From assembly GCA_045114775.1 (NCBI GenBank), contig JBGULC010000008.1, forward strand, positions 186,001-250,000: 64,000 nucleotides of DNA. Reading direction: 5' to 3'. A program made the translations under genes and the position numbers. Within the stretch, counting starts at the first letter, position 1; each line of letters begins with the position of its first letter. Origin of the DNA: UBA3792 sp045114775 (GTDB lineage: Bacteria > Bacillota > Clostridia > Christensenellales > CAG-138). Shown one piece after another: positions 34,578-42,232 of the stretch. The notes below the pieces were generated by a model. That model had not been told where the DNA came from. It was given only the letters and a program-made list of their open reading frames with translations, and did no database searches.

Positions 34578-35753
34578 TCAATCCTCCCAGATGTCCTTTA
34601 AGAATGATTCGCCTTCCCGCCAGGTCTCCCCGGTCAGGTATTCGTAGATCGTTGCGCCGATGTCGGAAAACTGCCGCCGCACGCCGAGGTTCACGCCGTG
34701 CCGGATATGCTTTCCGCAGATCAGAAGCGGGATATACTCGCGCGTGTGATCCGTGCCCGGGAACGTCGGGTCGCAGCCGTGGTCCGCGGTCACCATCAGG
34801 ATATCGCCCTCCTGCATCGAAAGGTACATCTCCGGCAGATGCGCGTCGAAGTATTCCAGAGCCTTCGCATATCCCTCCCAATCGTTTCGGTGACCGTAGA
34901 GCATATCCGTATCGACGAGGTTCGTGAAGATGAAATCCCCCGTCCCCGCGTCCAGAAAGCGCTGCGTTGCGCGGATGCCGTCCGGATTGTTTTTGGTGTG
35001 ATCGACGGTCGTGATCCCGCGGTGGCAGAAGATATCCTCGATCTTTCCGATGCCGACGACGTCTCTGCCCTTTGCGGCAAGCGCGTCCAAAATGGTGTCT
35101 TTGAACGGCGCGACCGCATAGTCCTTGCGGTTTTCCGTGCGTTTGTATTCCCCATTTCCGCCGAGGAACGGACGCGCGATCACGCGGCCGACCAGATACT
35201 CGCCGGTCAGCATTTCACGCGCGATCTCGCAGATGCGATACAGTTCGGGAAGCGGAATGACCTCCTCGTGCGCCGCGATCTGAAACACGCTGTCCGCGCT
35301 GGTGTAGACGATCGGTTTGCCGGTCTTCACATGCTCGTCGCCGAGCTCCTGAATGATCTGCGTGCCGCTGGCGACCACGTTGCCGAGCGTGCCGCGGCCG
35401 ATCCGCTTCTCAAACGCGTCCATGAATTCCTTCGGGAACCCGTTCGGATAGGTCTTGAACGCTTCGTCAAGCGCAAGGCCCGCCATCTCCCAGTGCCCGC
35501 ATGTCGTATCCTTCGCATGGGTCTGCTCGGCGCATTTACAGTAGCTTCCGATCAGTTCGTCGTCCGTCTTCGGGAGGCGGCATCCGTCGATATGTGCAAG
35601 GCCGAGCTTCCGCATGTTCGGAACGTTCAGACGTCCGCGTTTCTCGTAGATATTGCATATCGTGTTTGCGCCGACGTCGCCGAAGTCCGCCGCATCGGGC
35701 AGCGCGCCGATGCCTGCGCTGTCCAGAACGATCAGGATTGCTCTTTTTTTCAT
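34578..35753 (-). CDS. deoB: Phosphopentomutase
   Basis: Interconverts (deoxy)ribose-1-phosphate and -5-phosphate. 391 residues, an alkaline phosphatase-fold Mn enzyme: LDSAGIGALPDA (about 8-19), CGHWEMAG (substrate loop), and TADHGCDPTFPGTDHTRE (metal ligands, about 320-337). The ATG at 35753 with AGAGGT is preferred; an in-frame ATG at 35822 would run through its own promoter and into the preceding gene. Together with PNP and Pdp (19790-21109) it makes a nucleoside salvage set. Confidence 0.96.
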   Translation of the reverse strand: MKKRAILIVLDSAGIGALPDAADFGDVGANTICNIYEKRGRLNVPNMRKLGLAHIDGCRLPKTDDELIGSYCKCAEQTHAKDTTCGHWEMAGLALDEAFKTYPNGFPKEFMDAFEKRIGRGTLGNVVASGTQIIQELGDEHVKTGKPIVYTSADSVFQIAAHEEVIPLPELYRICEIAREMLTGEYLVGRVIARPFLGGNGEYKRTENRKDYAVAPFKDTILDALAAKGRDVVGIGKIEDIFCHRGITTVDHTKNNPDGIRATQRFLDAGTGDFIFTNLVDTDMLYGHRNDWEGYAKALEYFDAHLPEMYLSMQEGDILMVTADHGCDPTFPGTDHTREYIPLLICGKHIRHGVNLGVRRQFSDIGATIYEYLTGETWREGESFLKDIWED

Positions 35754-35782
35754 ATGGATACCTCTGTGTCTTATTTTATATA

Positions 35783-35812
35783 ATTTTAGCATATCCGGTA
35801 CCGTTTCGTCAA
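35783..35812 (-). promoter_or_regulatory. Sigma-A promoter of deoB-punA
   Basis: TTGACG, 18-base spacer, TAAAAT on the minus strand. The -35 overlaps the stop codon of the Spo0A-like gene. Confidence 0.72.
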
Positions 35813-37002
35813 TCCGTTTCACCGGGAATCCTGCTGTTCGGCGCCGCCTTTCTCTCTGCGCAGGAACTCGTCCGATTCGTGTCGCCGAGGATCAGACGAA
35901 CGCGCTCCGCGACCAGATAGATGAATTCGATGTTTCCCGGCGGATCCTTGAGGTTCTTTCCGCGCAGGCCGACGTATGAATACAGGATCTCGGGATCCGC
36001 TCTCTGCCACGCGCGCGTGACCGCATAGTGGATCGTGCGATGGATCATCGGCGTCGGCGAATGTACGCAGGCTTCCAGATACGGATACAGATCCCGCTTT
36101 GTCTCGCTGCGCTTCTCCTGCGGCTGCGTCCGGATATACCGGACCGCAAGGAAGATATACCGATATCCGAGATAGTGCGCCGGTACGCCGAGCCTGCGCA
36201 TGACCGCGTTGATCGTTGCGTTCAGCAGCGTGTCCTCATCGATGTATTCGCCTCGCAGTTCATCCTCCATCTCATGCATCTCAGTAAGCGTCATGTGCAG
36301 TCCTCCCCCCGATTGCAATCTGATATGATCCGCCGCGCGAAACAAAAACGCGGCGTTTGAAGGCGCCGCGCGTTCCGCGTCAACGGTATAGCCGAACAAT
36401 TGTTCCAAAAGTCTTGCATCCGCACGGATCCACGCGGCGCCGATCGCCTGACGGGCGGCATGTTCCGCAGCCGATGCGCTGATCCGAAGCGATGCGCCGA
36501 CGGTCTCATAGATATCCTGCAGACAGCCGGATTCCGTGACGCGGTCAAGCGACAGCAGAATGCGGATCGCCTCGCGCATGCAGTCGAACCCCGCCATCGA
36601 AACGGGTACGCCGACCCGCTGCAGAAAGCGCGAGATCAGAACGTCCGCGCTTTTGTGCGATGAACGTTCGCACGGAAACGACGCCGTTCTCTGAAGGACC
36701 TGCTTCGGATCGCTGTCGATCGGAAAACAGAACGTCATCTCCTTCGGAAATCGAAGATACGGCGACTGCTCGCGCCGAAGCAGGCAAACCGACCCGGGCC
36801 AGAGCACCGGGCAGACGCGGATCCGGGGTTCAAAAATATACGGGTCGTCGGACAGCAGCGCGTCAAACGGTTCGCGGAACAGCCATTCCAAAGCCTGTGC
36901 AAGTTGCTTTACCGTGCACAGCCGAAGACCTTCCGTTTCATCTGCCGCGTTCCGATAGGCCTTTGCCGTCTCCCGATCGCCTGTCAACAGCATGATACGC
37001 AT
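35809..37002 (-). CDS. Spo0A-like regulator with degenerate receiver and two tandem Spo0A C-terminal DNA-binding domains
   Basis: 397 residues against about 265 for Spo0A. Residues 1-105 align loosely with a receiver: Asp52 in DALLSD sits where Spo0A has its phosphorylated Asp, but the acidic pair is GD instead of DD, and the conserved Lys (KPF) is replaced in FCFPIDSD. Residues 121-230 match the Spo0A C-domain: FLQRVGVPVSMAGFDCMREAI, then ASLRISASAAEHAARQAIG, AAWIRADARLLEQLFGYTV and PSNAAFLFRAADHIRL. Residues 262-372 are a second copy: INAVMRRLGVPAHYLGYRYI, HRTIHYAVTRAWQRAD and GNIEFIYLVAERVRL. It lies directly downstream of spoIVB, exactly where Clostridia and Bacilli carry spo0A. GGAGGGTG precedes the ATG. 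Inference: a fused-dimer version of, or replacement for, the sporulation master regulator; it could instead be a paralogue if a normal spo0A exists elsewhere. Confidence 0.85.
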   Translation of the reverse strand: MRIMLLTGDRETAKAYRNAADETEGLRLCTVKQLAQALEWLFREPFDALLSDDPYIFEPRIRVCPVLWPGSVCLLRREQSPYLRFPKEMTFCFPIDSDPKQVLQRTASFPCERSSHKSADVLISRFLQRVGVPVSMAGFDCMREAIRILLSLDRVTESGCLQDIYETVGASLRISASAAEHAARQAIGAAWIRADARLLEQLFGYTVDAERAAPSNAAFLFRAADHIRLQSGGGLHMTLTEMHEMEDELRGEYIDEDTLLNATINAVMRRLGVPAHYLGYRYIFLAVRYIRTQPQEKRSETKRDLYPYLEACVHSPTPMIHRTIHYAVTRAWQRADPEILYSYVGLRGKNLKDPPGNIEFIYLVAERVRLILGDTNRTSSCAERKAAPNSRIPGETD

Positions 37003-37028
37003 TGGTCACCCTCCCCGATCCGTCTCTC

Positions 37029-37064
37029 ATTGTACCGATCGGGAACGGTAAATCAATCGACAAA
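37029..37064 (-). promoter_or_regulatory. Promoter of the Spo0A-like gene with a 0A-box-like element
   Basis: TTGATT (37051-37056), 16-base spacer, TACAAT (37029-37034). Overlapping the upstream edge, TTTGTCGAT at 37056-37064 differs by one base from the Spo0A box TTTGTCGAA, so autoregulation is possible. A short hairpin at 37071-37088 (CGGAAT/ATTCCG) lies just upstream. Confidence 0.5.
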
Positions 37065-37095
37065 ACATGACGGAATACGGTAATTCCGTTAAGGT

Positions 37096-38301
37096 TTACG
37101 GCGATGCAAAAAGCTCCTGCGCCATCCACTCGGCATACAGGCAGTATCCGCGGGAAGCCTGATTCAGAAATACATGCGTAACGACGCCGATCAGCCGCCC
37201 GTCCTGCAGCAGGGGGCTTCCGCTCATGCCCTGCACGATGCCGCCGGTCTTCTCAAGCAGCGACGGGTCCGTGATCTCGATCATCATGCCCTGCGTGTCC
37301 GGCGAGGACTGCACGTCGACCCGGATCACGCGTACGGCATACGCGCGCAGCTCGCCGTCCACTGTGGAAAGGATCGTCGCGTCTCCCCTGTGCGCCGCGC
37401 CGCTCGGCGCGATCCCGACCATGCGCCGATCCGGATCGTCGGCGCGGTACATCCTGCCGCCGATCCCGAACGCAGTGTTTCGCTCTACGATTGCGATCGC
37501 ATCGTCTTCATCGAGCGAAAACTGACCGATCAGCTCGCCCGCTGCGTTTCCGTTCCCTTTCTGTACGCGCAGGATCGCCGCCTTCGTCAGAAACCCGGTC
37601 GCAGGGGCGATCAGCTTCTGCGTATCCACGTCCGTCACGCCGTGGCCGAGCGCAGCGAACGCGCCCGTATCGGGATCGTAAAACGACAGCGTTCCGATCC
37701 CGCTCGTTCCGTCGCGCACCCATGCGCCGATCCGCGGCACGCCGTCGGCTCCCTTTACCGGCGTGACCGCTGCCGAAAACGGCGATCCGTCACGCAGGCA
37801 GGAAAGCGCGCATTCTCCGTCCGCAGCCTCGCACAGCGCCGCAAAACATTCGGAATCGGTGACCGTTTCTCCGTTCACGGCGCAGATCATGTCCCCTTCT
37901 TTCAATCCTGCGGAGACTGCGGGACACGCCGCGCCGTACGCCGTTTCGATCCGCTCGAATCCGACGATCTGCACGCCCTCTGTCCGCAGAACGACGCCGA
38001 TCGCCTGCCCTCCCGCCGCAACCATCTCGGTATTCGAGGATACACTTACCGTACGCAGCGGAAGAACCCCGAACAGGGAGATCGCAACCTCGGAATCCGT
38101 TGCTTCAAAGAGCCGCTCGTCGCCGCTTTCCCGCACAAAGCTGGCGTTCCGGTACCGGGAAGCGAGCGCTGGCGCGGCAAGATCGGTGCGCGGATCCACA
38201 ACGTCAGGCAGATGCAGCACACGATAAACCTGCGGAGATACGTACCATGCCAGCAAAACCGCGGCAAACAGCGCCGAAACGGCGCGCAGAATGCGTTTCA
38301 A
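37096..38301 (-). CDS. spoIVB: SpoIVB serine peptidase (sporulation checkpoint protease)
   Basis: Secreted from the forespore into the intermembrane space, where it triggers pro-sigma-K processing. 401 residues: N-terminal membrane helix (about 4-20), PDZ domain (about 95-185), then the SpoIVB peptidase domain. Catalytic residues are likely His220 (ALGHGV), Asp345 (EITDP) and Ser362 in GGIVQGMSGSP. TTG at 38301 is chosen because AAAGGAG lies eight bases upstream; an ATG at 38343 has none. It lies between recN and the spo0A position, as in most spore formers. Confidence 0.96.
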   Translation of the reverse strand: MKRILRAVSALFAAVLLAWYVSPQVYRVLHLPDVVDPRTDLAAPALASRYRNASFVRESGDERLFEATDSEVAISLFGVLPLRTVSVSSNTEMVAAGGQAIGVVLRTEGVQIVGFERIETAYGAACPAVSAGLKEGDMICAVNGETVTDSECFAALCEAADGECALSCLRDGSPFSAAVTPVKGADGVPRIGAWVRDGTSGIGTLSFYDPDTGAFAALGHGVTDVDTQKLIAPATGFLTKAAILRVQKGNGNAAGELIGQFSLDEDDAIAIVERNTAFGIGGRMYRADDPDRRMVGIAPSGAAHRGDATILSTVDGELRAYAVRVIRVDVQSSPDTQGMMIEITDPSLLEKTGGIVQGMSGSPLLQDGRLIGVVTHVFLNQASRGYCLYAEWMAQELFASP

Positions 38302-38323
38302 ATCAATCGCTCCTTTCTTTCCG

Positions 38324-38353
38324 TATCTTGTGCAATCGTTCAAAACGCATACA
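38324..38353 (-). promoter_or_regulatory. Weak sigma-G-like promoter candidate for spoIVB
   Basis: TGTATG, 17-base spacer, CAAGATA on the minus strand, compared with a sigma-G consensus near TGAATA and CATACTA. It lies between the recN terminator and the spoIVB start. The match is partial. Confidence 0.25.
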
Positions 38354-38378
38354 AAAAAAGCCTCCCGTACGGAAGGCT
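38353..38378 (-). terminator. Terminator of the nadK-argR-recN operon
   Basis: Hairpin AGCCTTCCGTACGGGAGGCT (one mismatch) at 38359-38378, followed on the minus strand by seven T. It separates recN from spoIVB. Confidence 0.9.
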
Positions 38379-38392
38379 CTGTTCACTCTCAA

Positions 38393-40066
38393 TTATTGTT
38401 TTGCCGATTCCAGCAAACGCTTCGCATGCTCCATCGCCGCCGCGTCGTCTTCTCCGCTGCCCATGATCCGCGCGATCTCCTTCGGCCGTTCCGCTTCGGT
38501 AAGGCGCCGGGTGACGCTGTGCGTCTTTTCCGCGTCGGAATACTTATATGCAACGTACTGCGCGTCCGCAAACGCAGCGATCTGCGGCAGATGGGTCACG
38601 CAGAGCACCTGATGCTTTCGTCCGAGCGCGCGCATCTTTTGAGCGACCGCATTGGCGACCATGCCGGAAATGCCGGTGTCGATCTCATCGAAGATCAGCG
38701 TTTCGATGCGGTCCGCGTCCGAAAGCGCCGCCTTCATCGCAAGCATGATACGCGACATCTCGCCGCCGCTGGCAACCTTGATAAGCGGTTTTACCGGCTC
38801 GCCGCGGTTTGCGGAAAGCAGAAATACCGCCGTGTCGACGCCGGTTTCCGAAAGCTGCTCCTTCGGGATCGGCGTGAATTCGGTCTCCATCGCCGCGTGC
38901 GGCATGCCCATGCCGTTCAGCTCCGCAACGGTCTCCCGCATCAGCTTTTTCGCCGCGGTCTTGCGCCGTTCGGACAGTTCTCCCGCAAGCCTGCCGAACC
39001 GGTCGACCGCCTCGCGATACGCACGTTCCAGTTCTTCGATCCGGTTCTCGCCGTCGCTCAGAAGCTTCCATTCGTTTCCGATCTGCTCGCGGTATGCAAG
39101 GATCTCGGCGATCGTTGCGCCGTACTTGCGCTTCAGGCTCTGGAGCGCCGCAAGACGGCTCTCCGTCTGCTCCAGCATATCCGGATCGAAGGAAAACGCG
39201 TCGCGCTGATCCCTTAGCTCGTATGCGACGTCCTCGATGGAGTAATACGCTTCGTCCGTTCGTTCGGACAGCGCACGGTATCCCTCGTCATAAGCGCCGA
39301 TCCGGTTCAGCGCCTCGCGCGCGTCGGTCAGAGTCGACAGCGCGCCGCCGTCGGAAAACAGCGCGTCATACGCTGCGTTCAGCCCTTCCACGATCGTTTC
39401 GGCGTTGCGCATTTTCAGCCGGTCTGCTTCGAGCTGTTCCTCCTCGCCGTCGACCGGAGAGACCGCGTCGATCTCCTTCATCTGGAACCGGAGCGCGTCG
39501 ATCCGGCGTTCGCGCTCACGCAGTCCGTTTCTCAGGGTCGCAAGATCGCGTTCCGCACGAAGGGCGTCCTGTCTCGCCTCCTCAACGCGTGTTTTCAGTC
39601 CGCCCGAATCGCTTTTGGCGTACGCGTCAATGAGCGCGAGATGCGTATCCGGGTTCAACAGCGATTGGTGCGCATGCTGCCCGTGCAGATCGACGAGCAG
39701 ATCGCCGATCGCCTTCAGCTCGGCTGTGCCGACCAGCGTGCCGTTCACGCGGCAAACGTTTCTGCCGCTCGTCGAAAGCTCGCGGTAAAGCACGAGCTCG
39801 TCGCCGTTGTCAAGCTGCTGCTCCTCAAGGAATCGGCGGACAGGAGACTGTCCGGACAGCAGGAACGTCGCTTCGACCGACGCCTTGTCCGCGCCGGTGC
39901 GGATGCTTTCGCGGCTCGCGCGCTCGCCGAGCACGAAACTCACTGATTCGATCAGGATGGATTTGCCCGCGCCGGTTTCGCCGGTCAATACAGAAAAGCC
40001 CGCATCGAAAGCAATGTCGGACTTATCTATCAAAGCAATATTCGTGACTTGTAAACGAGTGAGCAC
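38393..40066 (-). CDS. recN: DNA repair protein RecN
   Basis: SMC-like ATPase that tethers DNA ends at double-strand breaks. 557 residues: Walker A TGETGAGKSILI near residue 30, long coiled-coil arms (about 150-370), and the C-terminal head with GGEMSRIMLAMK and Walker B LIFDEIDTGISG. It follows argR by 11 bases, a conserved arrangement in Bacillota. Confidence 0.97.
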   Translation of the reverse strand: MLTRLQVTNIALIDKSDIAFDAGFSVLTGETGAGKSILIESVSFVLGERASRESIRTGADKASVEATFLLSGQSPVRRFLEEQQLDNGDELVLYRELSTSGRNVCRVNGTLVGTAELKAIGDLLVDLHGQHAHQSLLNPDTHLALIDAYAKSDSGGLKTRVEEARQDALRAERDLATLRNGLRERERRIDALRFQMKEIDAVSPVDGEEEQLEADRLKMRNAETIVEGLNAAYDALFSDGGALSTLTDAREALNRIGAYDEGYRALSERTDEAYYSIEDVAYELRDQRDAFSFDPDMLEQTESRLAALQSLKRKYGATIAEILAYREQIGNEWKLLSDGENRIEELERAYREAVDRFGRLAGELSERRKTAAKKLMRETVAELNGMGMPHAAMETEFTPIPKEQLSETGVDTAVFLLSANRGEPVKPLIKVASGGEMSRIMLAMKAALSDADRIETLIFDEIDTGISGMVANAVAQKMRALGRKHQVLCVTHLPQIAAFADAQYVAYKYSDAEKTHSVTRRLTEAERPKEIARIMGSGEDDAAAMEHAKRLLESAKQ

Positions 40067-40077
40067 AACGCCCTCCG

Positions 40078-40527
40078 TTATTTCATCATTTTCTGGAACT
40101 TCTTAATGATCTCGGAAACGTTCTTCCCCTCGCGCACTGCGACGAAAACGGTGTTGTCCCCCGCGATGGAGCCGGCGATCTCCGGCCACTTCATCGAGTC
40201 GATCGCTTCCGCCGCGACGGCGGCGCTGCCGGCCATCGTTTTGACGACGATCAGATTGCCTGCCGACGTGATCGAAACGACGCAGTTCCCGAACAAACGG
40301 ATAAAGCGCTCCTGCAGATCGGATTCCGCCTTCTCCACGGTTGCATATTTATAACGTCCTTCCCCGGTCAGGACCTTGATGAGGCGAAGCTCCTTGATGT
40401 CGCGCGAGACGGTCGCCTGCGTGACATTGAATCCCTGCGCGCTCAAAAGCGTCGCAAGCTCCTCCTGCGTTTCGATGTTTTCGGCAGCGATCAGCTTCAA
40501 GATCATTGCATGTCTTTTCGGTTTCAT
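40078..40527 (-). CDS. argR: Arginine repressor ArgR
   Basis: 149 residues: N-terminal winged helix with TQATVSRDIKELRLIKV (about 35-51), C-terminal oligomerisation and arginine-binding domain with AGDNTVFVAV (about 122-131; usually GDDT). It represses arginine synthesis and may activate catabolism. No arg genes or ARG boxes are seen here. The argR-recN pairing is conserved. Confidence 0.95.
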   Translation of the reverse strand: MKPKRHAMILKLIAAENIETQEELATLLSAQGFNVTQATVSRDIKELRLIKVLTGEGRYKYATVEKAESDLQERFIRLFGNCVVSITSAGNLIVVKTMAGSAAVAAEAIDSMKWPEIAGSIAGDNTVFVAVREGKNVSEIIKKFQKMMK

Positions 40528-40544
40528 GACTCCAACTCCTCAAA

Positions 40545-41330
40545 TCATGTCAGTTTTTCCGATATCAGTCGGAACAGGTTGCGCGTCTCAAACGTCATCA
40601 GCTTCACGACGCGATCGGATCGCGTGACCGTGATCCGGTCCCCGCGCGAAACGGCGCGAAAGCGGTCTCCGTCCGCCGCGAGATACCCTCTGCCGTCCAT
40701 CGTGATCGAAACGGACGAATCCATCGAGCAGACGACCGGACGGAACTGCAGCGTATGCGCGCAGATCGGCGTAACGACCATCGCCTCAAGCTCGCCGGAA
40801 AGGATCGGTCCGCCGGCAGACAGCGAATACCCCGTCGTGCCGGTCGGCGTTGCGATGACGATCCCGTCGCCGAACAGGTCTCCGGCCTCCTGGCCGTCGA
40901 TCGAAAGCGAGATCTGAACGACGCCGGAGAACGAATGCTTGTAAACAAGCAGATCGTTGAAACAATCCCGCGTCGCTTCGCCGTTCACCCCGACCGAAAG
41001 CATCGCGCGATTTTCGATCGCGTACGCGCCTTCGCGGATGCGTTTCAGCGCTTCCGGAAACGTCTCCTCCGTCCATTCGGTCAAAAAACCCACGCGTCCG
41101 CAATTCACGCCGAACAGCGGAACGTCGTTTCTGCAGGCGATCTGCGCCGTCCGTATAAAATTGCCGTCGCCGCCGACGGCAACGATCGCGGAATCCCCGG
41201 ATCGAACGGAAAGCGTGTCCGATTCAAGCAGCGAGCAGGAGATGCCCTCCCGTTCCGCTGCCTTCATCATGCGGCGGCAGGCGGACGCAAGCGATGCTTT
41301 TCCGGCGCGCGCCGCAAAAACAAGGTGCAT
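40545..41330 (-). CDS. nadK: NAD kinase
   Basis: Makes NADP from NAD and ATP. 261 residues with the GGDG motif (VAVGGDGNFIRTA, about 51-63), NCGRVGFL (about 76), and IATPTGTTGYSLSAGGPI (about 158-175). A conserved NE..-type loop reads FNDLLVYK. First gene of nadK-argR-recN with its own sigma-A promoter. Confidence 0.96.
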   Translation of the reverse strand: MHLVFAARAGKASLASACRRMMKAAEREGISCSLLESDTLSVRSGDSAIVAVGGDGNFIRTAQIACRNDVPLFGVNCGRVGFLTEWTEETFPEALKRIREGAYAIENRAMLSVGVNGEATRDCFNDLLVYKHSFSGVVQISLSIDGQEAGDLFGDGIVIATPTGTTGYSLSAGGPILSGELEAMVVTPICAHTLQFRPVVCSMDSSVSITMDGRGYLAADGDRFRAVSRGDRITVTRSDRVVKLMTFETRNLFRLISEKLT

Positions 41331-41363
41331 AGTGCATCCTCCACCTGTGAATATTACGCAATC

Positions 41364-41392
41364 ATTATACAGTTGAAAATCGGAAATAGCAA
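41364..41392 (-). promoter_or_regulatory. Sigma-A promoter of nadK-argR-recN
   Basis: TTGCTA, 17-base spacer, TATAAT on the minus strand, in the 80-base gap after tlyA. Confidence 0.82.
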
Positions 41393-41410
41393 GAAATTTA
41401 TGAATAAACT

Positions 41411-42232
41411 TTAACCGTTTTTGCCGAGAAGATGGGCATTTTTCACGATGTCTGCCGTCATTTCCGAGAATTTATGCAAGGATGCGTCGTTTTTGGGACC
41501 ACCTTTTCGGATGTATAAAAGAAATTCGATATTGCCTTTCGGTCCTGTGATCGGGGAAAAGGAAAGTCCGGCGACCGTAAAGCCGACGCCGTCCGCAAAG
41601 GTCAGCATGTCACGGATCACGCGTTCATGCACCGCTGCGTCGCGTACGACGCCGTTCTTGCCGATCTCCGCACGCCCGGCTTCGAACTGCGGTTTGATGA
41701 GCGCAACGACCTCGCCTTCGTCCGCCAGGCTGTCATACAGCGGCGGAAGGATCAACCGCAGCGAAATAAAGGAAACGTCGATCGAGGCGAAGGTGATCGG
41801 CTCCGGGAACCATTCCGGCGTCATAAAGCGTGCGTTGGTGCGTTCCATGACGGTCACGCGCGGATCGTTCCGCAGGGACCAGTCCAGCTGTCCGTAGCCC
41901 ACGTCGATCGAATACACATGCTTTGCGCCGTTTTTCAGCATGACGTCCGTAAACCCGCCGGTCGACGCGCCGATATCGGCGCACACGCGCCCGTTCAGGT
42001 CGATCGGAAAGGTTTTGACCGCCTTGTCGAGCTTCAGCCCGCCGCGGCTGACAAACGGGATCGCGTCCTCAACGACGACGACCTCGGCGTCCGCCGGGAT
42101 TTCCTGTCCAGCCTTTTCGGCGCGAACGCCGTTGACGCGCACCTCTCCGGCAAGGATCAGCGCACGCGCCTTTTCCCGCGAGGGACAAAGCCCTCTTGCG
42201 ACCATTTCGACATCCAGACGAACCTTGCTCAT
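41411..42232 (-). CDS. tlyA: TlyA-family 2'-O-ribose rRNA methyltransferase
   Basis: 273 residues: N-terminal S4 RNA-binding domain (about 1-60), then an FtsJ/RrmJ-type SAM domain with ADIGASTGGFTDVML (SAM loop, about 85-99) and the K-D-K-E type residues (Lys in SRGGLKLDK, Asp in SIDVSFI, Lys in IKPQFEAG, Glu in NIEFLL). TlyA methylates 23S (and in some species 16S) rRNA; the old name hemolysin A is misleading. It overlaps dxs as ATGA. Confidence 0.94.
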   Translation of the reverse strand: MSKVRLDVEMVARGLCPSREKARALILAGEVRVNGVRAEKAGQEIPADAEVVVVEDAIPFVSRGGLKLDKAVKTFPIDLNGRVCADIGASTGGFTDVMLKNGAKHVYSIDVGYGQLDWSLRNDPRVTVMERTNARFMTPEWFPEPITFASIDVSFISLRLILPPLYDSLADEGEVVALIKPQFEAGRAEIGKNGVVRDAAVHERVIRDMLTFADGVGFTVAGLSFSPITGPKGNIEFLLYIRKGGPKNDASLHKFSEMTADIVKNAHLLGKNG

